A DNA stretch of 64,000 bases. Origin: Hanleya hanleyi. Lineage: Eukaryota; Mollusca; Polyplacophora; Lepidopleurida; Hanleyidae. Location: positions 1-64,000 of the forward strand of contig JAVTVY010018772.1 in assembly GCA_036873755.1 (NCBI GenBank). Direction: 5' to 3'. The position numbers and the translations under genes were made by a program. Below, one piece after another: positions 34,555-43,129 of this stretch (position 1 is its first letter; each line of letters begins with the position of its first letter). Under the pieces are notes generated by a model. That model made no database searches and was not told the origin of the DNA. It saw only the letters and a program-made list of their open reading frames with translations.

Positions 34555-34619
34555 GAAAGCACAGACACTGGTCCAAATGAAACCGTAGAAATGCATTCTC
34601 AACCTGAACGATCAACTGT
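34555..34619 (+). CDS. Same gene, exon 3 (Ser/Thr/Glu-rich linker)
   Basis: Acceptor CCCCATTTCAG before 34555; codons read ESTDTGPNETVEMHSQPERS and end two bases into a codon at the donor GTAAGT (34620). A polar linker without structure is expected between the N-terminal fold and the next domain in such proteins. The split codon is completed exactly by the first base of exon 4 at 36196, which supports the model. Confidence 0.5.
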
Positions 34620-34705
34620 GTAAGTCAACTTTCATACAGTCTGATTACCGTAGTTTTGTTTCTTTTCCAAAGAATGCAAACTTTGATTACATGGGCTGGT
34701 TCGAC

Positions 34706-36034
34706 GGGTCGCACTGAATACAGACCGATACAGACCAATACAGACCGATAATTATAAAGGACAGACCGATACCTATATATAATAGATTACGGTCTCTAGA
34801 AGACAGAATTTGTAATGTGTGGTATTTTCTTGTGAAAACAGCTGTTGAAACCGTAAAACGGTGTGGCAATCAGCTTCCCGCTAGGCCCTACGGGGAGCGG
34901 CACACGGCCGATTCGCCCACCTGGGTCGCCCAGCACCTTCCATGCACCGACTCTCCTGGCGGACCGGTTCGCCTGGTGTGTTTATGCAAGAGCAGTAGAT
35001 ACTGCGATAGATTCCACAAATTAGAACAAAGAGCTCACTTTTCATGAGCAGCAGTGATACCATTATTAATATGACGTTATTATGTAACGTTGAGACCCAA
35101 TATTGTATGAAATTTATTAGACACGAAATGACAAATTACGGTACATGAAGTGACAGAAGGCAATAAAAATCTATATTTATGGGCGGAGAATGGCATATTG
35201 GAACAATAATTCGAACAGATCGTTTCCATTTTATTTATTCCAAAATATTTGATATGGTGGGAATGAACATGCGGACAATAGTACGCTAAACAAGCATTGA
35301 GAAAATAAGTTTGAACTTTTTGTTCACGGCCCATCATCGCAGTTTATTTCTATTTAACAGTAACAGGAAGAAAAAACAAAGTAAAAAACCTAAAGAAAAG
35401 ACCCATCCGTTTCATTCTCACCTACCATCCAGCGATGAAATATATAAGGAAAATCCTGTTGAAATATTGACATTTTATCAAATCTTTCGAATCACGCACA
35501 ACGAAAGTCTGGGAAACCCCAGTAATTGCATGCAGAAGGGGGAAGAATTTGAAAGAAATGTTGAAGAAATCAAAACGTTGAACATTGTGAATTGATACGT
35601 TGGACTCCTGATGAGGGTTGACGTGTTGTTATTTTACTAAAATAACTCCAATAACACCGAAACACTTGTTTCATTCAACTTTATTCGTGCTCAATATGCT
35701 CCTATAATATCAAGTATGTGTACTATATATCAGGAGAATTTAGAGCTGCAGGTCGGTGCGCTGGGCGAGTCTGGCGGGCGAATTGCTCGTGCGATTCGGC
35801 CATGCAACGCGCTTCCTAACGTAACGGGCGCAGCTAAATGCGATACCGTTTTTGCGCTATAAACAATCGTTTTTTATGAGACAATCCCACAAAGTACCAA
35901 TTATGTATTCTAAAAGTCGTAATCAATGATACTTAGGTATGGGTCTGTATGTTTTTAGTATCGGTCTGTCCTTTATAAGTATCGGTCTGTATTGGTCTGT
36001 ACCGGTCTGTATCGGTCTGTAATTAGGGTGCCCG
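34706..36034. mobile_element. Non-autonomous DNA transposon, 8-bp target duplication, decamer-repeat TIRs
   Basis: 1329 bp inside intron 3 of the host-type gene. Flanks GGTTCGAC at 34698-34705 and 36035-36042. The ends align inverted: GGGTCGCACTGAATACAGAC against CGGGCACCCTAATTACAGAC. They then share ACAGACCGAT/ACAGACCAAT decamers and TATAAAGGACAGACCGATAC for a further ~45 bp. Inner GC-rich zones (34880-34980, 35745-35830) are also partly inverted copies. Eight-bp duplications suggest hAT, P or Merlin type; no transposase. A 95-codon Lys-rich frame at 35311-35595 is unrecognised. Confidence 0.75.
35311..35595 (+). CDS. Unrecognised 94-aa frame inside the TIR element
   Basis: The frame opens at TTG/ATG-type codons near 35311 and has a basic middle (NRKKKQSKKPKEKT) and acidic end (GEEFERNVEEIKTLN). 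A possible acceptor (CTATTTAACAG) lies inside. No catalytic residues of any transposase can be placed. It could be an exon of a broken transposase or chance; composition is the only evidence. Confidence 0.15.
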   Translation: MNFLFTAHHRSLFLFNSNRKKKQSKKPKEKTHPFHSHLPSSDEIYKENPVEILTFYQIFRITHNESLGNPSNCMQKGEEFERNVEEIKTLNIVN

Positions 36035-36195
36035 GGTTCGACTACTGTGTTGGGATTGACATTTCAAAACATAAATTTACTATTTGTTTCTGTGTATATT
36101 TCCATTTAACAAAAATGGAACTTTAATGCATAAAGTGATAAGTATCATTTACATTGTGGAATTAGTTTATCAGTTGTGGTTCTTACTGGTTGTAG

Positions 36196-36341
36196 GATTG
36201 GACCTAGCAGCAGTACACCTACTCTCGGTCAAGAGCCATTGAACTTTGCTCTGCCAGCCTTTGATACAGACGTCACCTAGACACTCGAAAAGCAAACAGA
36301 CCCTTCCACAGCTCAGAGGCGGAGAATTATTAATGGCCATT
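36196..36341 (+). pseudogene. Same gene, exon 4, with an in-frame TAG
   Basis: Acceptor TACTGGTTGTAG before 36196. The first base completes the codon split by exon 3; the frame reads IGPSSSTPTLGQEPLNFALP and AFDTDVT, then TAG at 36278-36280. It then continues TLEKQTDPSTAQRRRIINGHF. The 'FALP...F' element followed by an Arg-rich helix parallels the linker-to-helical domain step I recall in SAMD3-like uncharacterised proteins. Beyond ~36340 a duplicated segment begins and the homology is lost. With two in-frame stops the locus is probably a pseudogene. Confidence 0.45.
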
Positions 36342-36573
36342 TTGTTACCTGTTATACCCTACTCTCTGAGAGTTTTTGATTTTCGGTCTCAGAGGCTGAG
36401 GCATCCCAGAAGGTTATGTACAAAAGTATTCCATGACAGTTTTCGTCACCTCCCCCCCCCACCAATCTGGATCTGGTGTTGCTGTCAGTTTCTGTTACTG
36501 GTTACCCCTACTCTCTGAGAGTTTTCGATTTTCGGTCTCAGAGGCTAGGGCACCCCAGAAGGTTATGTACAAA
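36342..36573. repeat. Direct duplication of ~80 bp
   Basis: TACCCTACTCTCTGAGAGTT plus TTCGGTCTCAGAGGCT and CCCAGAAGGTTATGTACAAA occur at about 36355-36425 and 36505-36575, about 150 bp apart. Each copy contains the palindrome CTCTGAGAG. Overlapping ORFs here are by-products. Confidence 0.65.
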
Positions 36574-36687
36574 TCTCATGAAACCTGTATTAACACATAC
36601 GAGCAGAGTTTCAAAGCTGGTTTCAAGATACCCAATTATTATTTAGGATGAGCAACTTATTTTACTTCATGGTCGATACCTGGATTG

Positions 36688-36935
36688 GAGTGCTTGTATA
36701 TTTAAGTCTTTGTGCTTTAGTGGTCGGGGGTAAAGATTTGTGTGTATGTAAATAGTTTGTGTGATATCTGTGAGCGGGTGAAAGATGGTGGCGTATGTGA
36801 CATGAACACAACGTGCTCAATTTAGGTTCAGGTGAGATGCTTGTATTTTAAATTGTTTGAACTTTGTGCTTTAGTGGGCGGGGGTAAAGACTTGCGTGTA
36901 TATAAATAGTTGTACGATATCTGTAGGCGGGTGAA
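36688..36935. repeat. Direct duplication of ~95 bp
   Basis: CTTTGTGCTTTAGTGG, GGGGGTAAAGA and GATATCTGTGAGCGGGTGAA recur at about 36707-36783 and 36863-36935. No coding sense. Placed between the degraded exon 4 region and a MITE. Confidence 0.6.
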
Positions 36936-37052
36936 GGTGTAAATTTAAACCTTTCGGAGAGGGTGTTAATTCACACCCAAAAGGGTGTTAGCCCTGGGAC
37001 AAGCCATTTACACCCCGTAGAGATGTAATTTACACCTTCTGGGCTAAGTGTG
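36930..37052. mobile_element. CACA-type MITE with GGTGTAAAT units
   Basis: The right end read inward is CACACTTAGCCCAGAAGGTG followed by TAAATTAC. Interior units are AAGGTGTAAATTTA, GGGTGTTAATTCACACCC and CATTTACACC. The left end merges with the preceding duplication. Related to the element at 31576. Confidence 0.55.
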
Positions 37053-37239
37053 CAGACCCTGGACAGGGAATGCTTCAGCATGTGTTCAGAGCAGATGGAC
37101 AGACAATTTCGTGCAATTTTGGCTTTGTATATGTAAATTGTGTATTAGATTTCAGGATTTAGTTGGTCTGTGCAATATTCTTGTCATTTCGCCATTGTTA
37201 GAATATGTATCCTCCCAAACTGTGGGTGTTTTATCAGCT

Positions 37240-37462
37240 ACTTCAGAAGATTTTTTTAGTCGGGTAAAAGAAGACTGGAACTTATGCAACAAAACTTATC
37301 AAATAACCTAAGATACAATGTATGTACATGTCTTTTGGTGTGTTGTGTTGATTACTTCTGGACTGCTGGGTTGTTTTTGTTAGAATACTTAGAATTTGGT
37401 TTGATCGTCGCTATATAGCTGAAATATTGCTGAACGCGAAATTAAACAATTATCTCTTTCAC
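37240..37462 (+). mobile_element. I/Nimb-type LINE 3' tail fragment (plus strand)
   Basis: Reads CTTCAGAAGATTTTTTTAGT CGGGTAAAAGAAGAC, then the 3' UTR GAATACTTAGAATTTGGTTT GATCGTCGCTATATAGCTGA and TGCTGAACGCGAAATTAAAC. The same 3' terminus, on the other strand, ends the copies at 9392, 28761, 40101 and 47655. Confidence 0.7.
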
Positions 37463-38090
37463 TGGAAGATATTGTCCGAGTGCAGTACACCTAGTGTGTA
37501 AAGGAGATTAATGCAATTGAGGATTACAGAATATTTTGTATGGATGCGGTATACAAGATACAAGAATTTTTACTTAATGTCGGATTACATGGGGAAAAAT
37601 AACATTAGCTATGAAGCTATTCTTCCGACAGGCATTTAAACATATATTACATATAACTACTTAAATATGAAACCGAAACAGGAGAGCGAGGTACATTTGA
37701 AGTCTTTATGGAGGGAAATCTATTTGGTCGTGTGGGAGAAGATGGATTGATATCGCGATTAGTTGTTGGATGGTTAAGTTTGTTAGATGAGGTAAATAGA
37801 TCTGATTGTTTTTGTCTCTGGTCTATTGTAGAGGATGATTTTATGTTTCAGATGGACTCTTCTAGTAGTTTTATTATGCGGTTTGCGTTTCCTTGATAGG
37901 CATGTCATCTTTAGATTGAAATGTATGTTGTTCGTCGCTAAAAAAACTCAAATGTAGTGGATGATTTCAGGTTTAATATGTATTTTTAAAGTCAGTTCTT
38001 TATGCGTTCTGCATTTTGTTGATCTTACGATTGGGATTTATTTTTTTCGTTCCTATATAGCTGAAAATTGCTGAACGCGACATTAAATTT

Positions 38091-38130
<40 letters not shown>
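37463..38130 (+). other. Unassigned stretch ending in a second LINE-type tail and (CT)n
   Basis: A 62-codon frame at 37708-37896 is unrecognised. At 38055-38092 the sequence TATATAGCTGAAAATTGCTG, GAACGCGACATTAAATTTAA matches the LINE 3' terminus and leads into (CT)n at 38093-38130. This suggests another LINE or a SINE that borrows the LINE tail occupies part of 37480-38130. Confidence 0.45.
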
Positions 38131-38429
38131 GTATACTTCATCCATATGGTTATCGTTATGAGGTCATTATCCAGTGTATGATGTACGTATCTCAGTCACG
38201 CTTTGTGTTTGTTCACTTTGATTGGAGGCGCTAGGTGGTATAATCCTGTAGTTATGCAAATCGTCACATTTAAGGGTATCTTCCGTGGAATTTTCAAATG
38301 GCTGAAAACTATATATACATAATGTAATATGTACTGAGAATAGTAGTATTTTTTTTTTATTTATTTAAATTATCTGATACAGCCGAAGATAGCCACATAA
38401 AATGTTATTTTGGAAACAGAGGAGAATCA

Positions 38430-38933
38430 GTGACGTCTTGCGTCTTCTCGTCAGCGAGGGAAGCTTCCAATCTGTCAGCAGTTACCTTCCATAAGGAGAT
38501 GCTTGAATTGATCGATCAGTTGGAAACTTCTTTTCATACATTTTTTCAAAATTTGACATGCATACGAGTAAGTGGTTGCAAATTGATAGTTCAGCTGAAT
38601 AACTACATTCGTCAATTTAGCGAATATGAGTAATTTGTGGTCCAACTTGACCACGAAGGAAGCACTGCAAGTATTCCTATATTTACAGAACTGACAGTGG
38701 AAAAAGCATGTGCCTGCTGCGATCTGACGAAAAGGGGAATTCTAGAGTATATTGAGACAGCCGTGGGACTGCTCTGTGGACTACATCTTTTAAGTATTCG
38801 AATTGCGATATTGACCGCAAACATTCAAGAAAATGACTACAGAATGCAAAGTATATTTTGGATTTGTGCGTATGAAACTACAGGTGACGAGAGTAGAAAC
38901 CCAACTGAATTAATCAAATTTCACGTTTCATGA
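38430..38933 (+). pseudogene. Unrecognised membrane-type gene, segment 1 (one in-frame stop)
   Basis: One frame stays open from 38430 to 38933 except for TAA at 38631-38633. The first part reads AVTFHKEMLELIDQLETSFH then TFFQNLTCIR, which abuts a consensus donor (CGA|GTAAGTGG at 38569); the true exon may end there. The second part has a Cys cluster (KACACCDLTKRG) and a hydrophobic stretch, YIETAVGLLCGLHLLSIRIA. No start codon is evident. It lies upstream of two more protein-like segments on the same strand. Confidence 0.3.
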
Positions 38934-39203
38934 GAAATGGATTTGCTCAAAGAAACTCAAAAAAGTTCAAGCTACTTTAGATTACATACTATTCACCAGA
39001 GCAGTGACATTGCCATGAAAACCATTATGCAGTCGAGGCATTATGTCACATGTATAGATAGTGAATTGTCTCTCTGTTAAAAGACTGCTCCCGGAATGGC
39101 CTGTTTACTCCAGGCAATGACTTGGTTGGTTGACTCTGGGTTTCTCTCGAGCTATGGTATTTTCTGCTTTCTCCTGATTTGTTACATATTTCAGCTAAGC
39201 TTT

Positions 39204-39330
39204 ATATCCCAAACAATCGCTGAATGTTACGATGAAGCGAGAGGAAAGTTTTGCAGTCGATTTTTTCAATCGGTGATTGTAGGCCAACTGCTTTCACTCA
39301 CACTCCGTGCGCCAACAAACTGTGCGAAGT
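39204..39330 (+). CDS. Unrecognised gene, possible exon (segment 2)
   Basis: Acceptor-like GATTTGTTACATATTTCAG precedes LSFISQTIAECYDEARGKFC and SRFFQSVIVGQLLSLTLRAP; a donor (GCGAA|GTAAGA) follows. The surrounding frame is open from 39096 to 39332 with a strongly hydrophobic run before the acceptor (IFCFLLICYIF), which may instead be coding. Multi-segment hydrophobic sequence suggests a multi-pass membrane protein; a gustatory-receptor-like 7TM gene is one possibility, not demonstrated. Confidence 0.3.
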
Positions 39331-39351
39331 AAGACTCCCTAAAACAAACTG

Positions 39352-39606
39352 GTGCGGTTTAGTGCGATTTTAGCCCCCATGAGGTGCAGCTTGGAGTGCC
39401 AAAACGAAAATCATGTACGAATAAAACTTTCAGCTAGCGTGAACTTTAGCAATATGATGTATTTTCTAAGCTTTGTGGTTCAGAGTTTAAGAATGACACC
39501 AACTGGAGATAGTGGTTGTGTGAAAATCGTCTGTTTCGAGGTGAAAATAGCACCTTTTTCTCTTCGTAAACATATGACGCCAGTTCAGAACCAAAATCGC
39601 TTTTGA
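39352..39606 (+). CDS. Unrecognised gene, possible exon (segment 3)
   Basis: Open frame with VRIKLSASVNFSNMMYFLSF then VVQSLRM and GCVKIVCFEVKIAPFSLRKH, ending at 39606. Alternating hydrophobic and polar strands look protein-like rather than random. The last ~45 bp is repeated in inverse orientation at 39659-39710. No known domain recognised. Confidence 0.25.
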   Translation: MRFSAILAPMRCSLECQNENHVRIKLSASVNFSNMMYFLSFVVQSLRMTPTGDSGCVKIVCFEVKIAPFSLRKHMTPVQNQNRF

Positions 39607-39712
39607 GCAACGACACTATATCTGTCATATATTTCGTGGTTAAGTTTATCTTGGTTCTCGACTGGCTTCATATGTTTACAGAGGGAAAAGTACCGTTTTC
39701 ACCTCAAAAGGG
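39560..39712. repeat. Short inverted repeat (hairpin)
   Basis: GAGGTGAAAATAGCACCTTT...CATATGACGCCAGT (39538-39583) is matched in reverse complement by ACTGGCTTCATATG...GTTTTCACCTC (39660-39705). About 45-bp arms, spacer ~75 bp. Confidence 0.6.
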
Positions 39713-40100
39713 GAGATAGAGAATTAGGGTTTAATGTCACATTTTGCACAAATACACTACTTCAAGATGCTGTTTAAAAAAGCATTGTGACCCAGGGCTT
39801 AGAAAATACTCAAGCCATAAGACAAGATAATATACTTCACCCTAACTGAAAAATTTCTTTCGCACGGGATATTTCATCTTGGCAATAAACCTACATATAT
39901 TGGTCGAGAGACATGAACAGATGTTCTCCACGGATGTTCTCCACATGAACAGCTGCAATAAAAGCGCGGCTGAGATACTAAGGCCACGTCCGAGAATCCA
40001 CCGTATTCTCGAGTCTGAATGTTAGGTCCTGTATGGCTGCCTTTTAGTCACCAGACGCCAATTTATTACCTGTATATGGTAGGATTCTGCTGGTGGACAG

Positions 40101-40506
40101 CTAGGAGAGAGAGAGAGAGAATTAAGGTTTAATGTCGCGTTCAGCAATATTTCAGCTATATAGCGACGATCAAACAAAATTCTAAGTACTCAAGCCAATA
40201 ACTTAGTAACCCAACGCATTAAAACATACACACATTAAAATTTATCTAACAAATCGATTTCTCTCAAATAACACAAGATGCAATCCTCTCTCGAATAAAA
40301 AGATCTTCCGAAGTAGTCGCTCGATAAAAAGCATCTCTTACAATCTGACAATATATGCATTCGATAAGAATATGTTTCACAGTGAGATCTTCATGATGAT
40401 GGCATGGAATACACCTTGGGACTGGCTCTTTTTTTTTAGTAAATGTTCGTGAGTTAATCGTGTATGGCCGATTCTGCATCGCCTGATCATGGTTTGATCG
40501 AAACGT
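40101..40506 (-). mobile_element. I/Nimb-type LINE 3' fragment inserted in R2
   Basis: Minus strand: His/Cys cluster (RCIPCHHHEDLTVKHILIEC, with a codon-scale expansion of HH), 3' UTR, and the TGAACGCGACATTAAACC end next to (GA)n at 40105-40120. Flanked on both sides by R2 sequence that would be contiguous without it. 5'-truncated. Confidence 0.75.
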
Positions 40507-40722
40507 TCCTCGAGGCCCGCCCCCTGTACTTGTCACTCGACAAATATATGTAGGTTTACTGTTTCGGTGGGAAATATAAGCCGTACGACGTCGGATATTA
40601 CGGGTTAGTTTTTCTAGGTTTCTTGCATTTACCAGGTTACCCCATGTTAAGGCGTTTACTTCATCAGACGTACATGATGCTCATCCATTAACACCAGATG
40701 AGTCATGAGCTGATCTGTCATG

Positions 40723-41526
40723 ATATATCCACCATCACTGGATTTGAAGGAAACTACAGATAGCCCTACAGGCATATTTAGATCTCTATCTCTATAAAAA
40801 TGAAGGGGGCATTCTCTCTCGTCGACTTTATGACAAAAGAGATGATTACAATTTCGACTTCGTAAACTATCCCTTTCTGGACAGTAATATTCCAGTGGGA
40901 CCTGCATATGGCGTATACATATCTCGCTTAGTAGCATTTGCTAGATCCTGTGTTAAATGTGACGATTTTAATCAACGTCACAAAACATTGTTGCAGAAAC
41001 TTATAAAACAGGGCTATTCCACCAAGCGCCTCCACTAAAAGTTTCTCAAATTTGGCGATACATATCGCATGTTGATAGCAAAATACGAACGTAGCGTGCA
41101 AGATCTATGACGCTACGTTTCGTAACTTGTGTCTAATTCCGCTTAACCCGGGGCTAGGGGCCGTATGAACCATGTACTTCTAGATCCTCATGGTACTCAT
41201 ATGAACAGTCACAATCAAAGCGTGACTGAGATACATCATTCTTTAGATGACGACTTTACAACGAATATTATGGATTAAGAATACTGATCAGCGATACGGA
41301 TTTGATATTTTTGGAACATCATGATGTCTTGCCGGCATCATTGAAAACTGTTGACCGCTTCTCGCTTGCAGGAAACAAGCCTAAGTTTTTGTATACTATG
41401 ATTGTCTTTTTGAATTTGGTGCTAATACTGTTATATGGAATGTGGAATAGGTCTTTGGATTATGGACGCGGATATTCTCTAATGGACGACGGCTGGATTA
41501 TGAATGACGGACTAGACGCTTGTAAT
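40723..41526 (+). mobile_element. PLE copy C, 5'-truncated, inserted in R2 without target duplication
   Basis: Contains only the last third of the RT (from DIYPPSLDLKETTDSP-type sequence) and the complete tail. The RT part is broken by a 9-bp loss and stop codons, ending at 41129 (family stop equivalent). The tail has the R2-shared module and the open membrane-type ORF. Both junctions with R2 are exact to the base (40722/40723, 41526/41527), with no duplicated or lost target bases. Confidence 0.8.
41258..41526 (+). CDS. PLE C tail ORF (single-pass membrane-type)
   Basis: Open without interruption: LRILISDTDLIFLEHHDVLP, then KTVDRFSLAGNKPKF, the hydrophobic FLYTMIVFLNLVLILLYGMW, then NRSLDYGRGYSLMDDGWIMN and DGLDACN ending at the terminal AAT. 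There is no stop inside the element and no clear ATG near the beginning (first in-frame ATG is within the hydrophobic part). It may be translated as an extension of something upstream, or start at a near-cognate codon. Unknown function. Confidence 0.45.
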
Positions 41527-41854
41527 CACAGCTCCCGGCCTAGCGTATCGAATTCCGCTTAAGCCTGTGCTAGGGGCCGTATCGATACTTCATAGTCTCA
41601 CGCGAACAACTGCAATAAAAGCGCGGCTGAGATACTAAGGCTACGTCCGAGAATCGGGATCTGAATGTTAGGTGTCGACGAATACTTTCCTGTAGAGTCA
41701 TATGGTTGCTTTTTAGGCCCCAGACGTCGTCAATTTTTCCCACCTCTTGCATATCGTTCCAATATACAGATGGCGGGCCTCCGGGACTAACAGTCCACCA
41801 GCAGAATCCTACCATGTACAGGTAATACATTAGAGGTGGGAAAATTGACGAGAG

Positions 41855-42770
41855 ATAGAGAGAGAGAATTAAGGTTTAATGTCGCGTTCTGAAATAGTTC
41901 AGCTATATAGCGACGATCAAACAAAATTCTATGTACTCAAGCCAATAACTTAGTAATCCAACACTTTAAAACATACATACATTAAAACTTATGCAACAAA
42001 CCAATTTCTGTCAAATAACCCAAGATGCAGTTCTCCCTCACCCGACTAAAAAGATCTTCCAAAGTAGTCACTCGATAAAAAACATCTTCGTGGCATGGAA
42101 TACACCTTGGGACTGGCTTTTTAGTAAATATTCGTTAGTGAATAGTGTATGGCCGATTCTACATCGCCTGATCATGGCTTGATCGAAACGTTTCTGGTTG
42201 TTCAGATGTGGATAGCCTACAGTTTTTTGAACTCATGAAGTTTGTTATTATTCACAGCATCCCATAAAGATTGAAACAGCTGTCTCACATAAGCACAGAT
42301 AGAGGGTCTGTAATCGTTATATGGGATCTCAACAGGATCAACCTCAACATCTAGGGCTGCCTTAGCCATTCTATCAGCCTCGGTATTACCTTTGATGCCA
42401 ACGCGATTAGGCAACCAACGAAGCACAATATCAATCTGTTGATCTTTATCTACAGTCATATAATTGTAGAATATTCAAGACAGTGGGATGAGTCGAAGTT
42501 CCGCTTTTAATCGCTTGAACACACGACAGTGAATCTGAAAATAGGAAATATTTTTTCCTTCTGGTAGACCCAATACCTTCGAAAGCTAACAATATAGCTT
42601 TTGCTTCAGCAGCGAATATCGAACTTTTACCTAGTAGTCGATAGGTTTTAGTTTTGGAACTAAAGATGGTAGCACATGCTACCATCTTTGAACCATCTGT
42701 ATGAATAGCCCGATGTGATCTGTTCGGCTTAAATGTAAGAATGCCATATATCAGATTATTATGCCTCGGT
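41855..42770 (-). mobile_element. I/Nimb-type LINE 3' half-kilobase: RNase H plus 3' UTR
   Basis: Begins at (GA)n 41852-41867 immediately after the R2 end. Minus strand: RNase H frame 42446-42868 with HTDGSK, FAAEAKAILLAFEG and FLFSDSLSCVQAIKSG (D, E, D positions), then 42217-42459 with RWLPNRVGIKGNTEADRMAK. The His/Cys cluster follows with a deletion. The LINE ends at about 42770; the upstream codons of the 42868 frame are not LINE. Confidence 0.75.
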
Positions 42771-42879
42771 GTGTATTCGTTTATTTTAATTGGTTGACAC
42801 ATCATCACGTGATATTCCGCAATTCTCGATGTCTTATGAAAAAACAGCTCGTCAATATGTTGTCCCACGATCTCGCGCC

Positions 42880-43009
42880 GAGATCACACGATCACGCGAT
42901 GACGTCACACGGCAGAGGCAATGTCACACAGTCTCGCGCAGTTATCGCCCGTGAACAGACTCTTTCATAGCATTGTCGTTTGTTGTGCTGTCATTCCGCT
43001 GTAATCACG
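42880..43009 (+). promoter_or_regulatory. Promoter-like GC-rich stretch with a consensus CRE
   Basis: TGACGTCA (full palindromic cAMP-response element) at 42900-42907, two TCTCGCG words (42871, 42932) and a GC-rich patch in otherwise AT-rich DNA, followed ~100 bp later by ATG at 43010. No TATA box. TCTCGCG plus CRE without TATA is typical of housekeeping-type metazoan promoters. Function inferred. Confidence 0.4.
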
Positions 43010-43129
43010 ATGGCATGTACAGACGGAAAGCGTTTTACGTTACCAACTGATGACGATTTGGCCGAAATCATGAATAAATTAGAACTCGTGGACTTCGAAA
43101 TCGCCATCCCTTTCTTGTCTTTGTTATGA
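43010..43129 (+). CDS. Short frame after the CRE promoter-like region (possible first exon)
   Basis: ATG at 43010 opens 39 codons: MACTDGKRFTLPTDDDLAEI, MNKLELVDFEIAIPFLSLL, then TGA at 43127. A possible donor (AAAG|GTAATA, 43133) lies just after. The K-R-F-x-x-P/L-T-x-x-D-L start resembles the N-termini of Crypton/ZMYM-type multi-copy invertebrate proteins (from memory). If so, it is truncated or frameshifted near residue 28. Uncertain. Confidence 0.3.
   Translation: MACTDGKRFTLPTDDDLAEIMNKLELVDFEIAIPFLSLL

Larger units (their letters stand above)
39955..41850 (+). repeat. R2 repeat locus, split by a LINE and by PLE C, with a flipped end
   Basis: R2 sequence occupies 39955-40100, 40507-40722 and 41527-41850. 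The first gap is a LINE (40101-40506), the second PLE C (40723-41526). The uninterrupted R2 at 46080 (reverse) reads CTGTCATCACAGCTCC, exactly joining 40722 to 41527. The core CGAATTCCGCTTAAGCCTGT GCTAGGGGCCGT is at 41549-41580. At 41722-41850 the segment between CGTCAATTTTTCCCACCTCT and its inverted partner AGAGGTGGGAAAATTGACG has the opposite orientation to the other copies. Confidence 0.7.

Noticed and set aside
34721..34770. ACAGACCGAT repeats as telomere-like sequence
   Set aside because: The unit is a decamer, occurs in only a few copies on both sides of a 1.3-kb segment in inverted orientation, and is bounded by an 8-bp target duplication, so it is a TIR.
35311..35595. Lys-rich frame as an exon of the surrounding host-type gene
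   Set aside because: It lies within the TIR-bounded element and would break the exact phase match between exons 3 and 4.
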